A model generated the notes under the pieces. It had not been told where the DNA came from. It ran no database searches and saw nothing but the letters and a program-made list of their open reading frames with translations. Position numbers and translations under genes: made by a program. From contig JAGQDJ010000037.1 of the NCBI GenBank assembly GCA_022885665.1, positions 682,001 to 746,000 of the forward strand: a DNA stretch of 64,000 nucleotides. The letters are read 5' to 3'. This DNA comes from Triops longicaudatus. Its lineage: Eukaryota > Arthropoda > Branchiopoda > Notostraca > Triopsidae. Shown piece after piece: positions 13,472 through 24,114 of the stretch. The first letter of the stretch is position 1, and every line of letters starts with the position of its first letter.

Positions 13472-16400
13472 ATATACAGACTAAATGCGCAGAAAGTGTC
13501 ATAAATATGAATTTGACCATTTGTTTTTCCTTAAAAAAAGTTTCTTAAAAGTGAATGGAAAGAAAGCTTTGTTGGGATTACTTTTTTTTAACAGAAGGCA
13601 AAGGAAATTTGCTTAGGAGACGGAACCCTGACAAGTAGCAAGTTAGGTGATTTTTCCTTCACACCAAAGTGGATTATGCACAAAAGTTCTAAGTGAAGTG
13701 ACCGGAGTTTTGCTCTTAAAAGCTTTTCCGAGCGAGTGTTGATTGGGTTAACGTTTAATTGTAGCACTCAAGAGGAAATTGTCTGACTTTATCTCTAGAG
13801 AAGAAAATGTCCTCTTGCCTCCTTCAAAGGGAATAGGAAAGATTTCCATTCGGGCTTGGCCCAAGAACTGTATAATCTCTCTTGTCTTAAGTTGGCATGC
13901 CACTCGATAAGAGCTTGTGATGAATGACATTGTTAGAGTGATCGTTATTAATACCTGGCAGTTTCCGATAAGACGCCTTTGTTTTGATCATATTATGAGG
14001 CTCTTTATTCTGACAAAAATGTCTTTCAATTCTTTTTTTTTTTTTTTGTTTTTTGGGGGAACGAAAACTAACGAACTACTTCAACGGATTGACGTAAATT
14101 ACGAATATTATTTTCTACTGAACTTATTTTCTACGAATCATTGTTATTAGTAAAAAGTTGTCCTAAACTCAGTATTTCATTGCAGAGTTCTTGGAAGTTC
14201 ATTTTCAGGAATATTTTAAAACAATAATGACTGCGAAGCGGAACAAATGTCTTTAGTTGCTTGAACAATGTTGCCAGGTGGGCGTAGTTTTGTTTTCAGT
14301 ACGAAGTAGGACGAGGAGGCAGTAATCTGTCGATCCTCTTGGAGACATAAGCAACTTGAGCGTAGTCTTCATCCGAGATATGGAGCAAGACGAGCTATGA
14401 CAGGAGTAATTCTAAATAAAGAACGTTTCTTATGCTCTGGAAGCCGCCTACTTTTTGCGTCAAATCGATCTAAAAGCAAATGTAAAAGGTACTCAAAGAC
14501 GTGACTAACATCTCAAGGGACAAGGAGTGCCTGGTATACCAGTATTTTCCTTTCGCTGGTACCGAAATGCAGAATTTTTATGCGTTTTCTTCACGAAAGA
14601 GAGCCAAAAAGTTTTTTTCCTCTTTTATTTTTGGCGACTAGGCCGTGCACGAACCTGCGTTGAAGGAAGGTAGAAAGAAAGAAAAATATATTATATCACG
14701 AACTGGCTTGAATTGTTGCTCCGAGTAACTCTCACAACGTGAGTCCCTGCTGGTACTTTTCCTCATTCGCTACTCCTTCCCGTCCTACAAGCTGTCTGTG
14801 TGTACATAAGAAACGGAACTCTCTTGTTGAAGTAGTTCATAAGTGTTCCCTTGGCGTAAAGATAATCTTTCAAAATTAAAAAAAGGAACCGAAAATGACC
14901 AGAAGATATAACGTTAATTAAATTTTACTTCACACGTCGAAATAGGTATTTCTGCGTAAATAAAGTGCAACAGAGACTTTGCTCCGCGTATTTTGTATAG
15001 TTAGCGTATAGTTTAATTAGTACTAATTGTAAGTAGCGGTCATTGACGAACTTGTTCTGAGTATTGACATATTAATCTTGGACTAAAATCTGTTCTATCT
15101 TTATATCGTGTTATTCATTAAGCTTTTGTGGCTTTTCAAGTTGTAAATTTATTTTCACGTATTAAAGTTGCGAATTATTGGGAATAAATCAATTGTTTCT
15201 TTCATAGACCTCGATTTTCTTGATTTGTCTTGCGTTTGGTGAAGTTCTAATATCTCTTTGTTGTTAAAGTTAACTCTCTGGCACGTACCAATTGAGTATA
15301 TCGTACTTCGGTTAAATTTTTAAAGAGTGTTCTTTACTATAGGACACGTGCACTAAAGCTTCATTTCTTCACAGTTTCTACCCGAACAAGGAATATTTCC
15401 TAAAAATGGTGTATAACTGCAATACTAAACACAAGTCAGCGTTTGTGTTCCTTAATTGTGTTAACTTTGTCAAAAAGAAACCTTTGTGCCGGGGCATTGT
15501 TTGCGGTGTCTGATTCTCTTTCCTGTTCATCAACCGTTTTCTGACGACCCACACGATTTTACCTGTTTGCTCTCCTCGTTATTTCTTTAGCGGTGAGCCT
15601 AGATGAAAAGATTACATTAGGAGTCCCAGCTGCCAATGAAAACAGCTTTTGTTCTTCCTGTTCTCCAACCAACAAACATTTCTGGAATAAAAACCACGGT
15701 GGTCACTAAGGAATCCAACGGTAGTCGGACGAGTAACAACGAAAAACCTGAAAGGAATGGAAAAACACGTGATAGACTTGAATTTATTTCCGTCAGCCCT
15801 GCAGCAAGCTAACAAGTTACTCGTATTCTATTTTATTCTCCTGAACGAAATTGCAAGCAGAAAAATGTAAAAGGAAAGGACGGTATTCAGGTTCCGGTCA
15901 AAAATTCTCCTTTTCAAGAGAAAAAACTTCGCTCTTGTGCTTTCACTTCTTTTGCTCCATATTCCTGTTTTCCGTGAGAGAAAACGGTCACGGTCACGCT
16001 AATGGTGGAAGGCGGACAGGAAAGTTTTGGTCGGTGGGTTTGTCCTTTAGACGCTGGTGCTCAACCATCTCCCAGCTTGAAAGCAATTTTGAAAATATGG
16101 CTGTTTTCAGTATTCTCACCTGACGAGCGGAAGAGAAGCGTGAAATTCTCCTGAGAAGATTTGCACTCGCGTGGGGAATACCTATCTGTATCCCAGGAAA
16201 AGTCTTCCGGCTGTCTCTTCTCTATGTATTCTTGATCGTCCTCGTGCACGTCTGCCTGCAATGGCAATGAAGAGCACTCCCTTACGTAAATCTTCACTAA
16301 ACCCACCAGCTTTGTCACTCTATCCGGCCTGGTCTTACTCTGTAACTTGGCTCTTTACTGTCGTGTTTCCGTAAACAAGGAAAGAAGCGTCGCTCGACTG

Positions 16401-18950
16401 TAGAGGAAAAGCGTTAGACGTATTAAACAAGATTGCTGCGTCAACATATGCAAACCCGGAAAAAAGCTGCCAGCTTTTTCGTCCCCAATTTTCTCCATTC
16501 TCGATCTCTAGGCTTATAAAGTGTCACGCCACTTTCTTAACGCCATGCTCTTGCGGGATGTTATTTCTTTTCCTGAAGCTCCGGCACCTAAACGAGATAA
16601 ATGCATGAGAAAAGATTGCGTACAATGTTACAAACTACGCAAAGTACATTTCTTAAACGCGAACAATTTACCTAGCTTTAATCCAACTAAAGTGTTCTGT
16701 AGCCTGTTGTAGCCAATTTTGCAAACTGAACGTAGTAACGCCGCGGCATGAATTATACTTTCCCGGGCTTTGGAAGGCTGGGCGGTATATCTTAAGCCGA
16801 CGTTTTAAGCACGACCAATAGAAAACGTCTGTAATTGCGGTATTCAAACCAGCCAATGAACAACGAACTTCTTTCCCGCCTTTGCTACAACGGAAAATGC
16901 GTGTGAAGGCTTCATCAAGGCGTTTCGCGTCAGTGAGTTGGCAATGATGGGTGTGTTGAAGAACGTTGCAAAATTTTCTCATATTTGAAGGAAATACGGT
17001 GAAGATATGTAGACTATGTAAGTATCTTAAGTTCATAAATATCTTTAAGTAGAAAAGTAATGTCAATAGCTGAACCAAGAATAATCCAACTACTAATTAC
17101 TGTAGAAATTACGTTTTTTTTTTAATCAGTATTTGAGTATGAAGTTACAGATGATTTCGGTAAAAAAGAAAGGACATTTTAACAGGATATGTTTGCGTTT
17201 AGGTAGCATACGTTCTGAAAACTTGAGGAACTGATCCACATTAGACTTCTTTTGGTGGGTTGTTGGGTCGAAACTTTCCGTCTTTTTCGGTCTGCTTTGG
17301 AAAAAGCCCATAAGGTTCCCATCGAAAATGAAAGCAAAGCTGTTTCTCAGAGAACTTTGCGGTAAGGAGAAGAGGAGGCGATACAGGGCGTTTGACGACG
17401 TGCTTTTTGGCAAGCAAAGTGCCACTTGGCCATTCACTAGCCGGAGATGCTAAAACGGAAAAACCGAGCGACGAGTGGAGCAAGATAGGAACAGAATGAA
17501 CACTGGGGAAAAGTATGTAAAACTGGAGGAGAAAGGAGGCACAGAAAAGGTGATATGGGTTGTACCTATTGTCATCGTAGTGACGCAAACTCTTCTATAA
17601 CTCTCTGAAAAAAACTTTTTTTTAGACAAAACTTTTCTCCCCGAAAAGTCATCTACGGCTAAAGTCTGCTTCGAACTCCTACTCTCTTTTACGCCAAACG
17701 TGACGGGATACAAAAGGCCTAAAGTACTGAAGCTGCTCAACAGGGAATTATTCTGTCATGTAAACCTGGTATAGATAGTGCTCCTATAAAGGAATTACAC
17801 GTACACGTAATCTGTTGCCACTTCCCTGCTCGCCCTTCTCCGAATCCTTCAGCTTAAGCACAGTATTGCTGATTAGTGTTCTTTCAGTCTTTGGAAACAC
17901 CGAGAAGAGCAATCTTCCTTCTGGTGTTGTAACTTGCCTTGTACAAGGTAATTCTAATAAATTGCGTAATTAAAAATGTAAAGATTTATACTCGAATTAC
18001 CCAGCTTCGTGAAGTATAGGATGTACAGGTTTTGTCTAAAAGGACATGATACAAGACTGGAAAGTTAAATTCTGGGAATGTGCTTAAATGAAAATCGTTC
18101 GAAATAACACGTTTATGAACATATATCACTTGCTTTTCGAACCCTGTTTCCGTTTTTGATAGACTTACCTGATGTTATTCGTCGAAGTATATCGATAAAG
18201 ACATGAATTACGAATTAATGCGATGCATGGATGCCGAAGGATCATTACACACATGGCGGGAAAGGACGACTACGACCTGAGGGAGAGGAGCATCGAAAGA
18301 CGTGAGAGGTTTTTTTATGGACCCAACCGACGTCCACTTGTATACGGACATGCCTTATCATCCAATAATCTGGGAGCTTTGCTTGTCCCTGCGTTTACAA
18401 CACAGCTCGTTTCCTCCCTCCCTTTTCCCTCTTTTTCCGGTCAAAGGGGTGTTAAACGAATGCCACTGCACTAATTCTTGCATAATTGGGCTTTTTTTCC
18501 AATTTATTCGAAAAATAAAACGGTAAAGTTTATCAAGGACCAGAAGATGTAATTAGCTGTCTCCATTGTGAGAAAGACTTTGAGGCCTTGCTTTCATATT
18601 CCTATTTGTGCCGTTGCTATATAGAATAATGTTAGCATGGTAACAGTTGCGCTTTCATGCATGACGCATAAAGTCGAACCAAGTTCTCAACTTTTCGAAA
18701 AATGTTACCCAAAATTGTCTGTATCAATTCCGGGGGGAAAACTTCGTATTGACTTTGTGGAGCCAAGTTGTTCGCAACTTTCTGGGAGAGTACAAAATAA
18801 ACCAAACACGGAGGCGCGTATATAGCCACCTTCCGTGACTAGACTCCGCGGAATTTGAGGTATGGCTTGCCATGAAACATACCCGGAATCTTTTCCTCTG
18901 TATGCCAATTGCTTACAGTACATTCAAGTCCCAACATTTTGCATGATTCA
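13472..18950. other. Upstream non-coding DNA, one weak exon candidate
   Basis: Apart from the minus-strand candidate at 16120-16255 nothing coding is supported. A 136-codon minus-strand open frame at 16668-17078 has no recognisable domain, and one of that length is expected by chance in 64 kb. A single TATCGATA lies at 18190-18197. Confidence 0.5.
16120..16255 (-). CDS. Candidate internal exon of an unidentified minus-strand gene
   Basis: Read on the minus strand, a good acceptor (CATTGCCATTGCAG) precedes 136 bp that start in phase 0 and end at a good donor (CAG before GTGAGA), phase 1. The 45 codons are rich in Asp, Glu, Gln, Arg and Ser, with a run EDDQEYIEKRQPEDF. Third positions are richer in G and C than the surroundings, as in the proven exons of the CUB gene. 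I do not recognise a family and found no partner exons with matching phase nearby. It may be one exon of a long-intron gene on the opposite strand upstream of the CUB gene, or a chance open stretch in a GC-richer patch. The evidence is splice sites and composition only. Confidence 0.25.
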
Positions 18951-19021
18951 TTTTCTCATAAGCGTCCTATAAAATAGAATTCGTTCCGCTTTTCCCTAGT
19001 CTCTCAATAGAAATATTAAGA
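18951..19021 (+). repeat. Left arm of a 71-bp inverted-repeat pair
   Basis: It matches the reverse complement of 20700-20770 at 66 of 71 positions. The shared core is AATAGAATTCGTTCCGCTTT. It may be a terminal inverted repeat of a 1.8-kb element or two opposed copies of a short repeat. Confidence 0.85.
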
Positions 19022-20699
19022 TTGATTTTACTATATTTATTACGTATTTCTGTTAAAGTTTTGCGGTACTTATGTATATTACCTTTATTTTTGGCCGATA
19101 TCTTGTTTTGTGTACTGGACAATTAGTAAATAATCTTAAAACAAATTTATGCAAGTGACAAGCAACGAGATTTTGTTCACGCTGATAACAATGAAACGTG
19201 TCGTTATTGGAACAAGTATGGTATTTTGCTTCAGGTTCGGTGTGCAAAGTACTTTAGAACCGCACCTTTCACGTAAGTCCACGGCTTTTCTCTACTTCCG
19301 CTTTACACAGAGGGATTCTCTTTCGGTATAACTGAACGAGGAAGGCGAGGCGAGAGACAGGAGCCGTACGGATTGATTACAATGGGCCTGGAAACTGGGA
19401 CTACTAGACCTGAATACCGTAGTAATAGCTGGGCCAAAACCAAGTTTACCCAAGCACAAACAGCTCTTGCTGACGCTATTTACTGGTACCTGGAAAATGA
19501 AAATCTCCTTTTGCTTCTCCAGTCTCGAACTAGTAATTAGGTTCCACGTTCCTTTTGTAGCCCTGGGTCTTTCTCTTTGCCCCCACAAATTTTCCAATTG
19601 GGGTGAACCTTTGTAAAACGTACACAAGATTTTGTATGGTACAGTTTTTACCTGTACTGGCAGCTTAGTACTGGTCGTCGCAGAGCTTAAAAATGCGACT
19701 AATTACGCGCGCGTGTCGTTAAGTAAACGTCCGCCCGTGAGAGTACCTGTCTTAAAAACGCAAGGGGAATTTTCTTATTTTTCGCTGCGTCCTTTTTATA
19801 TCTGGCGGGGATCTCTAACGTATGCTGTAACGTTGCACCGAACGGAAGAGGGGGAGAGTTAACGAGTTTTGAACAAGAAATCGTTTAAAAGAGATACACT
19901 TCACTTTTCTACCCTCGGATCCCTTCGTTCGCTTTTCTCAGATAGTTTACTAGCTTGGGGCAATCAAACTGATTATGATAGGTAGCAAAAGATTATTCGT
20001 TCATGTTTTTATAGCACGGGACGCTCTAAAAAATGTACCTTTTTATGGTGTACTAGGACTGGTTTTCACAAGCAAAGACACTTTTTCCCCTTTTTTTCTC
20101 GTCATTTAGAATATGTTTAGTGTTTAGCCAACAAAAGTAAAGGAAATGCGTAGGCAGAAATGTTAGAAAGGTCTCCTGTCGAGAATTTATTTAGTTTATT
20201 TCCTTGGCATTTTATTATTTAACTTTATGTTGATTTAGAAAGTAATCCTCCAAGTGTAGCATTTTTTCTCTTTGACGATTTTTATTAATTTTACCAAAAC
20301 ATCTTTTTTTAAGTTTCGTATGTTTCGTTTGAAGTCGTGGCAACATTTGGTACGCCACATTTGCTGCTGACGCCCAAATATAGCTGAATCTCTCAATGAA
20401 CACACGCTCCCGACATTGAGTGTGTACATGCTTGCAGTGTAATGTCTACCATTCCATGTCATTAACAAAGGATATTGCCAAATGCGGTACGTTGAAATCT
20501 ATAAGTGTGTTCAGTTTTGCAGAAAGTTTTCAGTAATGTAGATAATGCGTAAGCAGTTTCTCCTAACTGCTATACCATCATTACCGTTCTAATTACCCGT
20601 TTCCCTATATTCACTAACGGAGGATTAAAATAGGCCCCAAGGAGTGTTTGTACCCTTTATAGCCTTTTTATGAGCAGTATTAAATCTGCTTGTACCTCG
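19022..20699. other. DNA between the inverted-repeat arms
   Basis: These 1.68 kb hold only short open frames (longest 111 codons, minus strand, 19292-19627) with no transposase signature seen. A GC-richer patch spans 19260-19860. If the arms are transposon ends, this is a non-autonomous interior. Confidence 0.45.
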
Positions 20700-20770
20700 T
20701 TCTTAATCTTTCTATTGAGAGAATAGGGAAAAGCGGAACGAATTCTATTTTATTGGACGATTATGACAAA
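20700..20770 (-). repeat. Right arm of a 71-bp inverted-repeat pair
   Basis: Reverse complement partner of 18951-19021 (five mismatches). Similarity fades on both sides of the arm, and no clear target duplication is seen outside it. Confidence 0.85.
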
Positions 20771-22389
20771 ATTTCAATGAAGAGCGGAACACTACGTACT
20801 CAGTGATTATCGGGAAAACGTTCGAGAGATTTAAAACTCATTTTGCCGTAAGAAACCTCGTAACTTGTCGTATGGTTTCGTCATACTTTTAGCATTGGTG
20901 TGTCACAAGAAAACTAATTAAAAGACATTATTTTATAGAAAGAGCCAGATGAGACTATTTGGGCAAAACTTTTTTTCTTGTTGTTGAATACTTTGTATTA
21001 CAGATTTACTGGCTTTAACGCTTTACAACTACTTATAATTTCAACGTAGTTTGTCCTCGATTTTCAGTCTTTTCTTCTTAATCATATAGTAGTATATTTT
21101 AAATCAAAATGCAGCACTATGAGAAATATTAATACAATAGAATCCCTGGCATTTCTGTTCGTAAATGTTTTCCCAATGCAAGAGCCCAATATTTTAAACT
21201 CTTAAAAAATCCTCTCGCTGTGATTCGTGTTTGCGCACTATGTCTAACATTGACAATTCTTCAGAGAAAAGTAACCAACAGAGGGAAATCCACTGAGGTT
21301 TAGAAAGAAAAATCAAGTTTTCCAATCCATGCAAAGGACTTGTTATTGAAACATTGTGATCCATTCCTAGTCGGATTGGCGGAGTAAGTAAGCGCTAAGC
21401 GTGTTCTCTCGGAAGGTGAAAAACCGGCGAACAGGAAGATATAAGGAGATAGCTTGTCAGTTTTTTAATAAAATCTCCACCTCTTCAAAACTGAAGGGCA
21501 CGACGAGGGAAAATAAAACTACTGGCCATGATCGGATGCCATAATTTCATGCACCGTTGTCATCCAACACGTCGTGATATCCTTTTGCTCTGGATTCAGT
21601 TTTTCGTCCCCTTTTTTGTACCGAGAACTCGGTACCGATGGCCACTTTTACTCTCCTACTCTTTCCTTTCCCACACTTCGCTTTTACTGGCCACCCTATT
21701 TTTGCGTTGAGACACAATCTTGCGACATGCGGAACCATTGGACACCGCTTTTGCTTGTGCTGCGATATATAAAATGCAGCAAAGGGAAAAGAATCTCTTT
21801 TGGTTTATTCTCCCTTTTCGTTCATGTAGTTTACAACACCTGGACGGGGAGCAAGTGATTCCAATTTTATATGTAACATCTTTCTTGGGGTTTATAAGCA
21901 AAAGAACGGACGGACAACAAAACAGTGTGGGCGCTTGAGTTGGTCGAAAAGATCGTAAAATTGGGACTATCGTACATTTTCACCCCCCAATTTTTCTTTT
22001 ATCGTAGATACGTTCCCTAAGGAATAGAATTATGGGAATGTTTTGACAAATTTTGTCCAGGAAGATGTACGAGAAGGTTGCGTTCATACTCTTTGTGGTT
22101 CATATTCCCTGACAATCCAGTGAGAAGACGTGAAAGTGAGGGTACAAATAAAGATGTGGCCAAACAATGTACCCAGCGTGCTCAGAAAGATTCAACATGA
22201 TTGGCTATTTCGAGCGAACAGTGATACTGTGGAGAACATGTCACAGTAATGTGGCAGAAAGGTGTAAGCAATGCTGTTTTTTTTTTTAAAAAAAAGGCCG
22301 AATATTTCATTGAATCGATCTTTCTTGCGAAAAAAATACCGATCCAGTCTTGGGTGGTAATGTTTTGATTATCTGCTAAGATTTTAAGT
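20771..22389. other. Upstream non-coding DNA, nothing recognised
   Basis: AT-rich spacer with a GC-richer patch at 21470-21900. That patch has overlapping open frames on both strands and no domain that I recognise. Confidence 0.5.
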
Positions 22390-22587
22390 TGCAATCGTTA
22401 AGAAATCGATTAATGTACCTTAACAATCGATATAGTGTTATATGTATCGATAAATTGTTACATCTCTTGATTATATCTATATGATTTTTGCAATCGTTAA
22501 GAAATCGTTTAATTTACAGTAATAATCGATATAGTGTTATATGTATCGATAAATTGTTACATCTCTTGATTATATCGATATAATTTT
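22390..22587 (+). repeat. Two-copy 99-bp tandem repeat with TATCGATA sites
   Basis: Unit 1 (22390-22488) and unit 2 (22489-22587) are near-identical, each starting TGCAATCGTTAAGAAATCG. Exact TATCGATA palindromes lie at 22445-22452, 22544-22551 and 22573-22580, with further ATCGAT cores. TATCGATA is the DREF-bound DRE element of Drosophila promoters; whether it is used here is inference. The block lies about 1.5 kb upstream of the CUB gene's first coding exon. Confidence 0.85.
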
Positions 22588-24036
22588 ACGATTTCATTGA
22601 AGGATCGGGATATTCGATCAGACAGGGTCTCTAATGCGTTTCCGATCCGGGTCGTGATCTTTAGAAAATTGCAAATAATCGGAACGGATTGGCAGAGGTT
22701 GACGTATGATCGAAAAGGATTTTGATCGGCAGAAAATAAAGATCCCGAAAGGTGAGAAGAAAACACTCTTGAGCACGAGTTTCTGCCACTAAAACTTTGC
22801 TACAAAAAGGAAATAGATTCCTGTACGATTTACCTTTTTTTAACAGTTATGAACATTTAACGTTAACATTTTTCGTACGTAAAGGCTATAAACAGATATA
22901 TGTTTCTGTAGAAACTACCATATTCATGGTTTCTAGTGAATTACTGGCAGTTTGCGCGGCAGTGACAGCTAGCAATGAGTAGATAAATCTTAATTTAGTT
23001 ACTAACTTTATTATGCTTGTAAATATTAGTATGATAGAAAGCGTGCATAAATTCAAACGAATTCTGGAACAGTAATAAAAAATTTCGAAAATTGGAAAAT
23101 TAAAATTATTAAGATGGAAGATTGTATTAACCGTGTAATTCTAGAACGTATTTTTTTTTTCAAGTTAATAGTACCATAAGTACCATAGCCATAAATAGTA
23201 TGGCTTTAGTACCAAACTGTTAAAATGAAGAAACGTAGTTAAATAAGAAGAGAAATCCGTAAAAGCCTTTTCTAGGAAGTAGTGAATTAATGAAGGAATA
23301 CACAAAGCAAGGCTTAAGGTATGGCCTTATGCATATTTAAGCTTTAGCTACTTAAGTCCAGATATGAAATCTGTGAATATTTTATTTGTACAAACTAACA
23401 GTAGGACGAAAGTAGCGACCTTATGTTAATTATTTTTCACAGGAAAAATAAATCAGAAAAAATCTTGGTTCGTGTGCCATATTTGTTTAATAGACCAATG
23501 GCAATGATGATTTTATCGATTATTTTTTTCCCGTTAGCTAGCAGTCTTTGATGGTTAATAATCGTCTGAACATTAATTAAACGTTGTGCTTGTGTTCAGT
23601 TGCTGTGTTTCCATTTTCTTTTTTCAGTTTTGCCTTTGTTCTTTTTTATATTATAGGCCAGTATTTTTTTAAATTTCGGTTCGATTATCGTTGCATTTAA
23701 CCTCGTCTAGACACAGACTGTATTTTAGCGCAACTGCATAGAGCATTTATCGCGTTTTTAAGCTAGAAAACAGGTTTAAAAGCTTATTGCGAAAGTAATA
23801 GACACAACGAAACGTTTATTAAAGCCAGCGACCGGGGCATTTAAAGGAGAATATAATGATGACAAACGATCAAGTGCAGTATTGTGTCCAAAAGTAAGAA
23901 GGAAAATCAACGGTTGTTTTGTTTACTCGAAGTTTCGTGTGTGTAATTGGTCAGGATGATTAATTCACCTTTCTGTCGCATCGATTTGTTCTGTGTCAAT
24001 TTATTTTCCCTTTTCTTCTCATTGTTGTGTCCGTCT
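22588..24036. promoter_or_regulatory. Upstream flank or 5' UTR intron of the CUB gene
   Basis: It holds a cluster of seven GATC sites at about 22600-22745, then AT-rich DNA. The last 35 bases are a pyrimidine-rich tract ending at the acceptor before the ATG. Being intronic at its 3' end, it is not itself the proximal promoter. The regulatory role is a guess. Confidence 0.25.
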
Positions 24037-24038
24037 AG

Positions 24039-24114
24039 ATGAAAAGCCGGCCCTTATGTCTGGCCTGGTGGACTTCCTGGTTACTTTTTACATTAGCGAG
24101 AGCTGTCAATCCAG
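24039..24114 (+). CDS. Coding exon 1: start codon and signal peptide
   Basis: ATG opens residues 1-25. Lys2 and Arg4 form a basic n-region, followed by a hydrophobic core rich in Leu, Trp and Phe. Ala20-Arg21-Ala22 satisfies the signal peptidase -3/-1 rule, so the mature protein should start at Val23. The exon ends with CCAG before GTAAAA, leaving one base (phase 1) that joins exon 2 to make Gly26. The ATG lies immediately after a pyrimidine-rich tract ending in CTAG, so this exon appears to begin at a splice acceptor with zero untranslated bases before the ATG. At least one upstream 5' UTR exon is therefore implied, though I could not place it. A coding upstream exon cannot be excluded, but a well-formed signal peptide here argues against it. 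Confidence 0.8.

Noticed and set aside
16668..17078. 136-codon minus-strand open frame
   Set aside because: About one frame of this length is expected by chance in 64 kb of such composition; no domain is recognised.
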